Assembly (NCBI GenBank): GCA_021821195.1 | Contig: JAKACT010000006.1 | Location: forward strand, 1 to 64,000 | From: Pseudomonadota bacterium | Lineage (GTDB): Bacteria; Pseudomonadota; Gammaproteobacteria; Xanthomonadales; Xanthomonadaceae | Length of the DNA: 64,000 nt | Reading direction: 5' to 3' | Shown: positions 32,257 through 43,883 of the stretch, one piece after another | How the letters are laid out: each line of letters opens with the position of its first letter | Position numbering within the stretch: position 1 is the stretch's first letter | Notes under the pieces: model-generated | The model's database searches: none | What the model was told of the DNA's origin: nothing | The model's input: the letters and a program-made list of their open reading frames with translations, nothing else | Program-made: the position numbers and the translations under genes

Positions 32257-32847
32257 ATGCCCAAGACCTCCCCGCGCAGCGATTGGCCCGCCCTGAGCAA
32301 GGCGCTGCACTGGCTGGTCGCCGCGCTGATCCTGGTGATGGCCTGGCTGGGCCTGACCATGGGCGAGATGCCCAACGGCCCGGACAAGATCGCCACCTAT
32401 GCGCTGCACAAGTCGATCGGCCTGGGCATCCTCGCGCTGGTGGCGCTGCGGCTGTCGTGGCGCCTGTACGCCGGTACACCGGCGCCGGTGGCGGGCACGC
32501 CGCGCTGGCAGGCACGCATCGCCGGCGTGACGCACGTGGCGCTGTACGCGCTGCTGCTGGCGCTGCCGTTGAGCGGCTGGCTGCTGAACTCCGCGGCCGG
32601 CTTCCCGCTGCAATGGTTCGGCCTGTTCAACCTGCCGGCGCTGGCCGGCCGCGACGAGGCCCTGCACGCGCTGGCCGGACAGGCGCACGAACTGCTGTTC
32701 TGGGCGCTGGCCGGGCTGGTGGTGCTGCATGCCGCGGCCGCGCTCCACCACCACCTGTTCCTGGGCGATGCCACCCTCGCCCGCATGCTGCCGCGCGGCT
32801 GGCTGCGCGCCGGCGCCGCCCCCGAATCGGAGAACCGCGATGCGTAA
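32257..32847 (+). CDS. Cytochrome b561 family protein
   Basis: WPALSKALHWLVAALILVMAWLGLTMG...LHKSIGLGILALVALRLSWRL; conserved His in TM helices. Confidence 0.92.
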   Translation: MPKTSPRSDWPALSKALHWLVAALILVMAWLGLTMGEMPNGPDKIATYALHKSIGLGILALVALRLSWRLYAGTPAPVAGTPRWQARIAGVTHVALYALLLALPLSGWLLNSAAGFPLQWFGLFNLPALAGRDEALHALAGQAHELLFWALAGLVVLHAAAALHHHLFLGDATLARMLPRGWLRAGAAPESENRDA

Positions 32848-33385
32848 GTTGCTGCTGCCGGCGCTGCTGGCCCTGTCCATCCCTGCCGTCGCCGCCGACT
32901 ACGTGCAGGCGCCCGGCTCGACCCTGGCGTTCGCCGGCAAGTACCAGGGCGAAGTCTTCGTCGGCCGCTTCCCCGGCTTTTCCACCAAGCTGTCGTTCGA
33001 CCCGCGCAAGCTGGACGCCTCGCGGCTGGAAGTGACCATCCCGATGGCCACCGCCACCACCCGCAACGCCGATTACGACGGCGAGATGCGCGGCGCCGCG
33101 TTCTTCGATGCGGCGAAGTTCCCCCAAGCCACCTACGTGGCCACGAAGTTCCGCGCCCTCGGCGGCAACCGCTACGCCGCCGACGGCACCCTGATCCTGC
33201 GCGGGGCCAGCAAGCCGGTGACGCTGACCTTCGAGTGGACGCAGGGCGCGAACCCGGTGCTGTTCGGCCGCGCCGCGGTGCAGCGGCTGGATTTCGGGGT
33301 GGGCGGCGGGCAATGGGCGGATACCGGGCTGATCCCCAATGCCATCGCGGTGAGCACGCGGGTGGTGCTGAAGCCGGCGCCGTAA
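32840..33385 (+). CDS. YceI family protein
   Basis: MRKLLLPALLALSIPAVAADYVQAPGSTLAFAGKYQGEVFVGRFPGFSTKLSFDPRKLDASRLEVTI; paired with cytochrome b561. Confidence 0.92.
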   Translation: MRKLLLPALLALSIPAVAADYVQAPGSTLAFAGKYQGEVFVGRFPGFSTKLSFDPRKLDASRLEVTIPMATATTRNADYDGEMRGAAFFDAAKFPQATYVATKFRALGGNRYAADGTLILRGASKPVTLTFEWTQGANPVLFGRAAVQRLDFGVGGGQWADTGLIPNAIAVSTRVVLKPAP

Positions 33386-33402
33386 CCGCGGCGCTCGCCC
33401 GG

Positions 33403-33633
33403 CTACACGCCGCTGCAGAACGCGCGCACGCGCTCGGCGTCGAACGGCCACTCCAGCTCGGCGTCGCTGTCGTCGTCGCACAGCACCGGCACCCGCAGGC
33501 CATAGCGCGCTTCCAGGGCCTCGTCGTCGTCGACGAACACGGTGTCGAATTCAGGGATCCGCGCCACCGCCAGCACGTCCAGCGCCAGGTCGCACAGGTG
33601 GCAGCGGTCGCGCTGGTAGAGGATCAGGGCCAT
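33403..33633 (-). CDS. Glutaredoxin-like family protein
   Basis: [52 protein letters not shown] (CxxC). Confidence 0.88.
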   Translation of the reverse strand: MALILYQRDRCHLCDLALDVLAVARIPEFDTVFVDDDEALEARYGLRVPVLCDDDSDAELEWPFDAERVRAFCSGV

Positions 33634-33706
33634 ACGCACGCGTCCTTGGGGCGGAGATTGCCGGCCTAGAATAGCGGCCTCCCCCCGCCCGGCAATCCCC
33701 ACGCAC

Positions 33707-35104
<1,398 letters not shown>

Positions 35105-35253
35105 CGGCCGCGGCCGGTATCAAGTCTTCCCCCTGCGAGCCGCTACCGGTTTCGAGGTAATCTCGACCGCACGGGATCCGGGGGGAAATCTCGATCGCCT
35201 GTCCATCCGCCACCAGCCGCGCCTCCACGCTCCGCCGGGCCTGCACGTGCCTG

Positions 35254-38200
35254 TTGCGGCGATGGCTGCTGTTGCTTGCGCTGGCCGTTCCGCCGGGCGT
35301 CGGCGCGCTGGAGACCCACAAGCCGTTCGACGATTACGTCGTTGATACCTGGGACGTAAAGCAGGGGCTGCCGCAAATCAGCGTGCTGGCGATGACCCAA
35401 GACGCCGACGGCTACCTGTGGTTCGGCACCCAAGCCGGGTTGGCCCGCTTCGACGGGGTGCGCTTCCACCGCTACAACCCGCGCGACACCCTCGGCGTGA
35501 ACAGCAACATCCAGGCGCTGCTGGCCGACCGCCAGCACCGGCTCTGGATCGGTACCGCGCTGGGCCTGCTGGTGCTGGAGGACGGCCGTTTCCGGCGGGT
35601 GCTGCCGGTGGACGCCGGCGGCCAGCCGGCGCTCGCCTTCCCGGTGCGGGCGCTGGCGATGGCAGACGGCCGCGTGCTGGTGGCGGGTGCGGAGGGCATC
35701 TACACCCCCCAGGGCGGCCGCCTGCGCCTGTTGCATGCGCTGCCGGAGCCGGCCTTGAGCCTGCTGGTGCGGCCCGACGGACTGTGGGCGGGCGGCGCCG
35801 GGCGGGTCTATCGGATCCGTCAAGGCACGACCGAGGCCTTCCCGCTGCCGGCAGCGGCAGGCGGCCCGGTCACTGCGCTGGCCTGGCACCACGGCGCCAT
35901 CTGGGCGGGCGGCAACCGCGGCCTGTTCCGCCTGCAGCACGGCGCCTTCCTCGGCGCGGGCACGGGCAACGCGCCCACCATCGAGGCAATGGCCGGCGAC
36001 CGCGACGACAACCTGTGGGTCGCGACCTCGCAGTACCTGGAGCGCTGGCGCGGCGGCCAGCCGGTCGAGCGCATCCAGGGTACGCCGGGCAGCATCGGCA
36101 TCCGCGCGATCTACGAAGACCACGACGGCAACCTGTGGCTGGGCAGCCAGACCGAAGGCGTGGCGCGGGCCTGGAACGGCTACACCCGGCGCGTCGACCA
36201 GTCCCATGGCCTGGCCAACCCGCTGCTGTGGGCGATTTCCGGGGCACCCGACGGCAGCGTCTGGCTGGGCACCGTCAACGGGGTGGAAGTCTGGCGCGAT
36301 GGCCGCGTCCAGCAGGCGGTGGCCGGCGCGCGGCTGCCGCATCCGGAGGCCTACAGCCTGCTGGCGGAAGCCGGCCAGGTCTGGATCGGCACCCGCGCCG
36401 GTGTGGCCGTGTTGCGCGGCGGCCGGCTGGAGCAGCCGGCGGTGTTGGCGCCGCTGCGTAACCTGCAGATCAACGGCATCGTCCGCGACCGCAGCGGGCG
36501 GCTGTGGTTCGCCAGCGGCGACGGGCTGTTCCTGCTCGACCGCGATCACCGGCTGCTCCGCTACGGCCGGGCCGAAGGCCTGGCCGACGCCCGCGTCCGG
36601 GTCATCCACGAAACCCGCGAGGGTCGCCTGCTGGTGGGCTCCAGCCATGGCCTGTACGAGTGGCGCGACGGCCGCATCCTCGCGTTGGGACGACAGACCG
36701 GGCTCGATGACGACATCGCCGTCACTGCCCTGCTCGAACTGGCGAACGGGCAGTGGGTGGTGGGCAGCAGCAACGGCGACAGCCTGCACGTGTTCGACGG
36801 CAAGCGCTGGCACGCCTTCGACGGCAGGCGCGGCCTGCCGACCAACATTCCCTTCCACCTCGCCGAGGACGCCGGCAGCCTGTGGGTGGCCGGCATGCAG
36901 GGCGTGTACCGGCTGCCGCTGGCGCAGCTCGAGCGGGCGCTGCGCTCGCCCGCCCTGCAACTGGACCCGCAGCTGGTCATCAATTCCGGTTTCGACCGTC
37001 CCGGCGGCCAACAGGACAAATGCTGCAACGGTTCCGGCAACGGCCGCGGCCTGCTGCGCGACGGCCAGCTGTGGCTGCCTACCCGCGACGGCGCGCTGCT
37101 GGTGCGGCTGGCCACCGCCGAGGCCGGCACGCCGCGGCCGGTGCGGATTGAAAGCGTGGCAACGCAGGCTCGCGCCTACGTCCCCGGCAAGGACACGCTG
37201 CGGCTGCCGATGGACGCGCGCGACCTGCGCTTCGACTTCACCGTGCCGGCATTCCAACCAACCCAGTCGCCGCGGCTGCGCTACCGGCTCAGCGGCTTCG
37301 AGCAGCGCTGGCGGGATTTGGAAAACCCGTCGCTGCGCTCGGCCAGCTACGTCAACCTGCCACCCGGCCATTACCGCTTCGAAGTGGCCGACTTCAGCCG
37401 CGCCGATCCGCTGGCCGGTAGTGCGCATCTGGACGTGACCCTGCCGCCGCACCTGCATGAAACCCTGGCCTTCCGCGTCCTGGCGGGGCTGCTGGCGGTG
37501 GCGCTGGTGTGGCTGGGCTACCTCGGCCTGCGCCACCGCTATGCGCGCCAGCGGATGGTGCTGGAGCAGTTGGTGCAGGAGCGCACCCGCGACCTGCAGG
37601 CCGCCAACGCCAGGCTGAAGGAAATCAGCTTCACCGACCCGCTGACCGGCCTGCACAACCGCCGCTACCTGGCCCAGCAGATTCCCGTCGACCTGTCGTT
37701 CTACCAGCGCGACGCCGCCTACCGCGAAGGCCGCGACGCGCTGGTGATCGCGCTACTCGACGTCGACCACTTCAAGGTCATCAACGATACCTGGGGCCAC
37801 GCCGCGGGCGACCGTGTGCTGGAGCAACTTGGCCAGCTGCTGGGGGAACTCAAGCGCAGCGGCGACTACGTGGCGCGCTGGGGCGGCGAGGAATTCCTGC
37901 TGGTGCTGCGGCCGCTGCCGCGCGGCAGCATGGCCAATATCGGCGAGCGCCTGCGCTCGCGCATCGCCGCGCACCGGTTCGACCTAGGCAACGGCGCCGA
38001 GCATCGCCTGACCGTTTCGATCGGCCTGGTCGAATGCCCGCTGTTCCGCGACCATCCGGACCTGCTCGGCTGGGAACAGCTGGTCACGCTGGCCGATCGC
38101 GCCATGTACGCGGTCAAGAATTCCGGGCGCAATGGCTGGATGGCCTATCGCCCGTTGCCCCAGGCACGACTGCCCGAGGACCCCTCGGCCTACCGCGACA

Positions 38201-38325
38201 ATCCGCGCCAGCTGCTCGACAGCGGCCTGCTGGAACTGTTCGGCGCCCCGCGCGGGGCATCCGGCCACTCCCCGCCCGCGGCGGACGCCACGCCGCCTTC
38301 CAGCGATTCTCCGGCAGAGGGATGA
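35254..38325 (+). CDS. Diguanylate cyclase with periplasmic Reg_prop propellers and Y_Y_Y domain
   Basis: [23 protein letters not shown] repeats; Y_Y_Y LRYRLSGFEQRWRDLENPSLRSASYVNLPPGHYRFEVAD; GGDEF domain with RSGDYVARWGGEEF (I-site RxxD plus GGEEF). Confidence 0.93.
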   Translation: MRRWLLLLALAVPPGVGALETHKPFDDYVVDTWDVKQGLPQISVLAMTQDADGYLWFGTQAGLARFDGVRFHRYNPRDTLGVNSNIQALLADRQHRLWIGTALGLLVLEDGRFRRVLPVDAGGQPALAFPVRALAMADGRVLVAGAEGIYTPQGGRLRLLHALPEPALSLLVRPDGLWAGGAGRVYRIRQGTTEAFPLPAAAGGPVTALAWHHGAIWAGGNRGLFRLQHGAFLGAGTGNAPTIEAMAGDRDDNLWVATSQYLERWRGGQPVERIQGTPGSIGIRAIYEDHDGNLWLGSQTEGVARAWNGYTRRVDQSHGLANPLLWAISGAPDGSVWLGTVNGVEVWRDGRVQQAVAGARLPHPEAYSLLAEAGQVWIGTRAGVAVLRGGRLEQPAVLAPLRNLQINGIVRDRSGRLWFASGDGLFLLDRDHRLLRYGRAEGLADARVRVIHETREGRLLVGSSHGLYEWRDGRILALGRQTGLDDDIAVTALLELANGQWVVGSSNGDSLHVFDGKRWHAFDGRRGLPTNIPFHLAEDAGSLWVAGMQGVYRLPLAQLERALRSPALQLDPQLVINSGFDRPGGQQDKCCNGSGNGRGLLRDGQLWLPTRDGALLVRLATAEAGTPRPVRIESVATQARAYVPGKDTLRLPMDARDLRFDFTVPAFQPTQSPRLRYRLSGFEQRWRDLENPSLRSASYVNLPPGHYRFEVADFSRADPLAGSAHLDVTLPPHLHETLAFRVLAGLLAVALVWLGYLGLRHRYARQRMVLEQLVQERTRDLQAANARLKEISFTDPLTGLHNRRYLAQQIPVDLSFYQRDAAYREGRDALVIALLDVDHFKVINDTWGHAAGDRVLEQLGQLLGELKRSGDYVARWGGEEFLLVLRPLPRGSMANIGERLRSRIAAHRFDLGNGAEHRLTVSIGLVECPLFRDHPDLLGWEQLVTLADRAMYAVKNSGRNGWMAYRPLPQARLPEDPSAYRDNPRQLLDSGLLELFGAPRGASGHSPPAADATPPSSDSPAEG

Positions 38326-38329
38326 CGCC

Positions 38330-40513
38330 ATGCGGAACGTCCTCGCAACCGCGCTGCATGGCGCCCTGCTGACCGCCCTCTACTTCGCCGGCGCGGTGGT
38401 CGCGGTGCTGTACCTGCGCACGCCGGCCGACGTCACCCTGTTCTGGCCGGCCGCCGGTATCGGCTACGCGCTGGTGCTGCGGTACGGCCTGCGCTACGCG
38501 CTGGTGATCCCGCTGGCGCAGTTGCTGCTGCACCTGCTGGTGGTGCCGGTACCGGCGTCCTTCCTGCCGTTCTCGCTGGCCAGCAACTATGTCGGCACCG
38601 TGGTTGCCTGCGCCTACGTGGCAAGCCGCCAGATGCGCCTGCAGCTGCGGATCGGCGATGGCTTCCTGCTGCTGCGCGGCGGCATCCTGCTGTCCATCGT
38701 GAGCGCACTGGTCGGCTCCACCGGCATGCTGCTCGCAGGGATGGCGCCGGCGACGGAACTGCCGCGGGTGCTGCTGCAGTGGACGCTGGGTGACCTGCTG
38801 GGGGTGACCGCGATCGTCCCCTTCCTGCTGCTGTTCTTCGCCCGCAACCTGCCGGTGACCCTGCCCGCACCCAGCGGCGCCAGCCGCCGCGAACGCCTGG
38901 CCTGGATCATCGCGATGCTGCTGGCGCTGGCCGGCGGTTTTTCCATCACCCGTGACGGCAGCCTCTACCCGCTGTCGCTGGCAACCCTGCCGATGGCATT
39001 GCTGCTGTGGTCGGCCGCGCGCTACCCGCCCCTGTTCACCGCGGGCGCGACCATGCTGGTCACCCTGCTGCTGGCGCTGGTGCTGGGGCTGGGACTGGGC
39101 GGCACCGACCGACCGGAGCTGCTGCACGACACCGCGTTGATGATGGGCACGCTGGTGATCAACTCGGTGGTCCCGATCCTGCTGGTGGCGTCCTACAACG
39201 AGCGCGCCGACACCATGGAGGCGCTGCGCATCCGCGCCACCACCGACCCGCTGACCGGCCTGCTCAACCGCGACGCCTTCGAAGAGCAGGCGCGTGCGCG
39301 ACTGGCCCGCTCGACCGAGGCGCAGACCCTGCTGTACGTGGACCTGGACAACTTCAAGCTGGTCAACGATGCCGCCAGCCACGCCGCCGGCGACGAGGCG
39401 CTGCGGCACGTGGCCACGCTGGTGCGCGATGCCTTCGACGATGACGCGCTGGTGGCGCACAGCAGCGGCGACGAATTCACCATCTTGGCGCCGCAGGACG
39501 TGGCCACCGCCACCGTCGCCGGGCGCCGGCTGCTGGGCGCGATCGAAGAGCTGCGGGTGGTTTGGCAAGGCGGCACCCTACGCGCCACCGCCAGCATCGG
39601 CATCGCCGCCAGCCTGCCGCCGCACGCCAGCTTCGACGACCTGCTGTCGCAAGTGGACACCGCCTGCCACGAGGCCAAGGAGCTGGGCGGCAACCGGCTG
39701 CTGGTGGCCGGCCAGAACGCCGAGAGCCTGCGCAGCCGCAGCCGGATGATGCGCAATGCGTTGGACGCGCGCGAAGCGCTGGACCAGCGTCGCTTCGAGC
39801 TGTGGTGCCAGCCGATCGTGAACCTGCGCGCACCCGGCGCGGTGCAGACGCATTTCGAGGTGCTGCTGCGCTGGCGCGACGGCGACGACCGCCTGCGCGC
39901 GCCGGCCGACATGATCGCCGCGGCCGAGCGTTACCGGCTGGGGCCGCGGCTGGACCGCCACGTGCTGGATACGGTGCTGGACTGGCTGGATGCGCACCGC
40001 GCGGCGGCCGCGCAGATCGGCCAGTGCAACATCAATCTCGGCGCAGCCACCCTGGCCGACGACGAGTTCGCCGACTACGTCGCCGGCCGCCTGCGCCACA
40101 GTCCGCTGCGGCCGGGCCAGCTGTGCCTGGAAATCACCGAAACCAGCGTAGTCCGCGACCTCACCCGCACGCGCCGGTTCATCGCCCGCATGCGCGAGCT
40201 GGGCTGCCGGTTCGCGCTCGACGATTTCGGCACCGGCTTTTGTTCGTTCGGCTACCTGCGCGACCTGCAGGTGGACTACCTCAAGATCGACGGCGGCTTC
40301 GTCCGCGACCTGACCGAATCACGGCTGTCGGAAGCGGTGGTGCGCTCGATCACCGAAATCGCCCACCTGCTGGACATGCGCGCGGTGGGCGAACAGGTGG
40401 AGACCGAGGAGCAGTTGCACCGCCTGCAGGCCTTGCAGGTGGACTACGCGCAGGGTTACGTGTTCCAGCGGCCGGTGCCGATCGCCGACTTCTTCGGCCT
40501 GCCCACCGGCTGA
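38330..40513 (+). CDS. MASE1-like membrane sensor GGDEF-EAL protein
   Basis: N-terminal MASE1-like TM domain (LFWPAAGIGYALVLRYG); SGDEF motif; EAL domain with EVLLRW, DDFGTGF, KIDG, GEQVET, QGY. Confidence 0.9.
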   Translation: MRNVLATALHGALLTALYFAGAVVAVLYLRTPADVTLFWPAAGIGYALVLRYGLRYALVIPLAQLLLHLLVVPVPASFLPFSLASNYVGTVVACAYVASRQMRLQLRIGDGFLLLRGGILLSIVSALVGSTGMLLAGMAPATELPRVLLQWTLGDLLGVTAIVPFLLLFFARNLPVTLPAPSGASRRERLAWIIAMLLALAGGFSITRDGSLYPLSLATLPMALLLWSAARYPPLFTAGATMLVTLLLALVLGLGLGGTDRPELLHDTALMMGTLVINSVVPILLVASYNERADTMEALRIRATTDPLTGLLNRDAFEEQARARLARSTEAQTLLYVDLDNFKLVNDAASHAAGDEALRHVATLVRDAFDDDALVAHSSGDEFTILAPQDVATATVAGRRLLGAIEELRVVWQGGTLRATASIGIAASLPPHASFDDLLSQVDTACHEAKELGGNRLLVAGQNAESLRSRSRMMRNALDAREALDQRRFELWCQPIVNLRAPGAVQTHFEVLLRWRDGDDRLRAPADMIAAAERYRLGPRLDRHVLDTVLDWLDAHRAAAAQIGQCNINLGAATLADDEFADYVAGRLRHSPLRPGQLCLEITETSVVRDLTRTRRFIARMRELGCRFALDDFGTGFCSFGYLRDLQVDYLKIDGGFVRDLTESRLSEAVVRSITEIAHLLDMRAVGEQVETEEQLHRLQALQVDYAQGYVFQRPVPIADFFGLPTG

Positions 40514-41601
40514 GCCGTGTCGGCCTGGATCGCCAGCGCATCGTCCAGCAGCGCCGCTGCGGTGACCGCCGCGCCGGCACCCGGCCCCTGGATCACCAGC
40601 GGCTGCTCGCGATAGCGATCCGACCAGATCGCCACCCGGTTGTCGGTGCCGCCGCCGCCCACCAGTGGGTGCTCGGCGGGCAGGGCTTCCAGGCCCACCG
40701 TGGCGCGCCCGTCGGCACCCAGCCGGGCGACAAAGCGCAGCTCCTCGCCGTTCTTATAGGCGCCGGCGTAGCGCTCGCGCAGCGGCGCATCCAGCGCCGG
40801 CAGCGCGGCGTCCAGCGCCTCGCGCGGCAGCGCCGCCAGCGTCGGTGGCACCAGCGACTGCACCCGCACCGCCTCGGCCTCCAGCGCGAAGCCCGAAGCA
40901 CGCGCCAGGATCAGCAGCTTGCGGCGCACGTCCTCGCCGGACAGGTCTTCGCGCGGATCCGGCTCGGTGTAGCCGGCGTCGCGTGCCTGCCGGACGAAGC
41001 CGGAAAACGGCTGCTTGCCGTCGTAATGGTTGAACAGCCAGGCCAGCGAACCGGACAGCACCCCGGCAATCGCGTGGATGCGGTCGCCACCGGCCTGCAG
41101 CGCGCGCAACGAACGCAGCAGCGGCAGCCCGGCGCCGACCGTGGCGCTGTCGCCGTAGTGGCTGCCGCCCGCCCGCTGCGCGGCCTGGATCGCCTGCCAG
41201 CGCGACAGCGCAGTGCCCTGTCCCAGCTTGCAGGCGGTGACCACGTGGATGCCGCGCGCCAGCCAGTGTGCATGTTTCGCCGCCACCGCTTCCGAGGCGG
41301 TGGCGTCGATGACGATGCGGGTGCCGGTACCCGCCAGCGCGTCTTCCACCGCGGCCAGCGAACTGGCCTGCGGCGCATGCTGGAGCAGCAGCTCGCCGGC
41401 GTCGCTGGGAATGCCGGCGGGATTGCCGAGCGCGTAGCGCGAATTGGCTGCATGCACCAGCGACAACCGCTGCCCCAGCGGGGTGCCCTGCCAACCGGCC
41501 AACCGCGCCCACACCGCGCTGCCGACAGTACCGGTGCCCAGCAGTGCCAGCCGCGCCGGCGCGACCTGCGCCGTGCGCAGCGCCGCGATGCGCGCGCTCA
41601 C
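40456..41601 (-). CDS. hom: Homoserine dehydrogenase
   Basis: LALLGTGTVGSAVWARL...IAGVLSGSLAWLFNHYDG...AGYTEPDPREDLSGEDVRRKLLILAR; GTG start overlaps the metB stop. Confidence 0.93.
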   Translation of the reverse strand: MSARIAALRTAQVAPARLALLGTGTVGSAVWARLAGWQGTPLGQRLSLVHAANSRYALGNPAGIPSDAGELLLQHAPQASSLAAVEDALAGTGTRIVIDATASEAVAAKHAHWLARGIHVVTACKLGQGTALSRWQAIQAAQRAGGSHYGDSATVGAGLPLLRSLRALQAGGDRIHAIAGVLSGSLAWLFNHYDGKQPFSGFVRQARDAGYTEPDPREDLSGEDVRRKLLILARASGFALEAEAVRVQSLVPPTLAALPREALDAALPALDAPLRERYAGAYKNGEELRFVARLGADGRATVGLEALPAEHPLVGGGGTDNRVAIWSDRYREQPLVIQGPGAGAAVTAAALLDDALAIQADTAQPVGRPKKSAIGTGRWNT

Positions 41602-42809
41602 CGTGCAGCCTGGCGTTTGTCCGCGCCCGCAGCCTGCGCGCGCGCCAGCGCCTCGGACAGATCGGCCAGCAGGTCGTCGACGTGCTCGATGCCCACCGAC
41701 AGCCGCAGCAGCCCATCACCGATACCGGCGGCGGCGCGCGCCTCGGCGCTCATCGCCGCGTGGGTCATGGTGGCCGGGTGCGCCACCAGGCTCTCCACCC
41801 CGCCCAGCGACTCGGCCAGGGTGAAGTAGCGCAGGCCATCGACGAAGGCGCGCACCGCCGCCTCGCCGCCGTCCAGTTCCACGCTGAGCATCGCCCCGAA
41901 GCCATGCTGCTGACGCGCCGCCAGCGCGTGACCGGGGTGGCTTTCCAGTCCCGGGTAATGCACGACGCGCACCGCCGGGTGGCCATCCAGCAGCGCCACC
42001 AGCGCGCGGGTGTTCTCCTGGTGCACGCGCAGGCGCGCGTCCAGCGTGCGCAGGCCGCGCAGGGTCAGGAAGCTGTCGAACGGCGAGCCGGTCAGGCCCA
42101 GCGCGTTCGCCCACCACGCCAGCTGCGCATGCACCTCGGCGTCCTTCGCCACCGCCGCACCACCGACAACGTCGCTGTGGCCGTTGATGTACTTGGTGGT
42201 GGAATGCACCACCACGTCGGCGCCGAAATCGGCGATCGGCCGCTGCAGCGCCGGCGACAGGAAGGTGTTGTCGGCCACCGCCAGCGCGCCCGCGGCGTGC
42301 GCGGCCTCGATCACCGCGTGCAGGTCGGTGATCCGCAGCAGCGGGTTCGACGGGGTTTCGATCCACACCAGCCGGGGGTTGCGCGCCAGCGCCGCGGCCA
42401 CCGCCTGCGGATCGGTGAGGTTGCAGGTGAGCAGCTCGAACGCGCCCTTCTTCGCCAGTGCGTTGAACAGCCGCCAGCTGCCGCCATAGCAATCGTGCGG
42501 CACCACCAGCACGTCGCCGGGTTGCAGCAGCGCGTGCAGCACCAGTGTGATCGCGCCCATCCCGGTGGCGGTGACGACGCCGCCGGCGCCGCCTTCCAGT
42601 TCGGCCAGCGCTTCGCCCAGCAGGTCGCGGGTGGGGTTGCCGCTGCGGGTGTAGTCGTAGGCGCGCTTGTCGTTGAAGCCGGCGAAGCTGAAGTTCGACG
42701 ACAGCACCAGCGGCGGGGTGACCGCGCCGAAGGCGGTGTCGCGGTCGATGCCGGCGCGCACCGCGCGGGTGGCGGCGCGGCTGTCCGCGGCGGGGATGCC
42801 AGTACTCAT
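41598..42809 (-). CDS. metB: Cystathionine gamma-synthase (PLP, Cys/Met metabolism)
   Basis: AYDYTRSGNPTRDLLGEALAELEGGAGGVVTATGMGAI...VVHSTTKYINGHSDVVGG. Confidence 0.93.
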   Translation of the reverse strand: MSTGIPAADSRAATRAVRAGIDRDTAFGAVTPPLVLSSNFSFAGFNDKRAYDYTRSGNPTRDLLGEALAELEGGAGGVVTATGMGAITLVLHALLQPGDVLVVPHDCYGGSWRLFNALAKKGAFELLTCNLTDPQAVAAALARNPRLVWIETPSNPLLRITDLHAVIEAAHAAGALAVADNTFLSPALQRPIADFGADVVVHSTTKYINGHSDVVGGAAVAKDAEVHAQLAWWANALGLTGSPFDSFLTLRGLRTLDARLRVHQENTRALVALLDGHPAVRVVHYPGLESHPGHALAARQQHGFGAMLSVELDGGEAAVRAFVDGLRYFTLAESLGGVESLVAHPATMTHAAMSAEARAAAGIGDGLLRLSVGIEHVDDLLADLSEALARAQAAGADKRQAAR

Positions 42810-43879
42810 GCAGGAACTCCGGAGGATGCGGGAAGGGGAATGCGGGAGGCGGGGCCGAACAGTTCGCTGGCCAGCAGCGCGTCGATGCGGTCGGTTTCCT
42901 TGAGGAAGGCGTCGTGGCCGTAGGGCGAGCGCAGCACGCGCAGGCGGCCGCGGCCGCCGAGGCCTTCGATCAGCTCCACCGCGTCGGCCATCGGCACCAG
43001 CCGGTCGCCTTCGACCGCGATCACCGACACCGGCACGCCCACCTGCGCGGGATCGATGCGGTGCAGGTCGATGGACTCGGACAGCCGCAGCCAGGCGGTA
43101 GGCGAGACGCGGGCAACGAACTTCGCCCCGGCCGCATCCAGGTAATCCTCGGCCGCGACCCGCACCTGGCCGTTGCAGATCCGCGGCAGCGCGTCGAAGC
43201 GCTCGGCGAATTCCTCCGGGGTGCGGTAGCTCAGCATCGCGAACTGGCGCGCCAGCGACAGGCCCTGCTCGTCGGCGCACTGCAGCCGCCCCAGCGCCAC
43301 CGCCTTGCGCTGCAGCGCACGCCACGCCGCGGCATACGGATGCGGGCGATGCACGCCGCTCACCGCCACCAGCTTGCGCAGCCGCTGCGCATGCCGCACC
43401 GCCAGCTGCAGCCCGACCAGCGCTCCGTAGGAATAGCCCACGTAACCGGCCAGCGCGTCGATGCCCAGTGCGTCCAGCAGCAGCGCCACCGCATCGGCCT
43501 GATCGGCGGTGTCGATGGGTGCATCCAGGCTGCCGTCGGCGCCGACGTAGTCGAAGGCGAGGATGCGCAGCCGCGACGGATCCAGCGCGCGGCCGGCCCC
43601 CAGCAGGCCCTCGGCCCAGCCGGGGGCGGCGTCCAGCGCATTGGCGGCGACGTGGCGATGCGCGGAAATCCCGCCGGCCACGAACACCACCGGCGCACCG
43701 GCGGGGCCCACCAGTTCGTAGTCCAGGCGCAGCCTGCGGGTGCCGGCATGACGGCTGGCCAGCACCGCATCGAGGCTGCCGCGGCGGGCATCGGCGGCGT
43801 CCGCCGGAACCGCAGGCATCGGCTCCGCCGCCCGGGGAAGGGGATGGCAGGACGGGGCGAGGCGGTTGGCAAGGTTCAC
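42806..43879 (-). CDS. metX: Homoserine O-acyltransferase (MetX, succinyl/acetyl type)
   Basis: YVGYSYGALVGLQLAVRHAQRLRKLVAVSGVHRPHPYAAAWRALQRKAV; operon with metB-hom. GTG start chosen from SD position. Confidence 0.88.
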   Translation of the reverse strand: MNLANRLAPSCHPLPRAAEPMPAVPADAADARRGSLDAVLASRHAGTRRLRLDYELVGPAGAPVVFVAGGISAHRHVAANALDAAPGWAEGLLGAGRALDPSRLRILAFDYVGADGSLDAPIDTADQADAVALLLDALGIDALAGYVGYSYGALVGLQLAVRHAQRLRKLVAVSGVHRPHPYAAAWRALQRKAVALGRLQCADEQGLSLARQFAMLSYRTPEEFAERFDALPRICNGQVRVAAEDYLDAAGAKFVARVSPTAWLRLSESIDLHRIDPAQVGVPVSVIAVEGDRLVPMADAVELIEGLGGRGRLRVLRSPYGHDAFLKETDRIDALLASELFGPASRIPLPASSGVPA

Positions 43880-43883
43880 GGCG

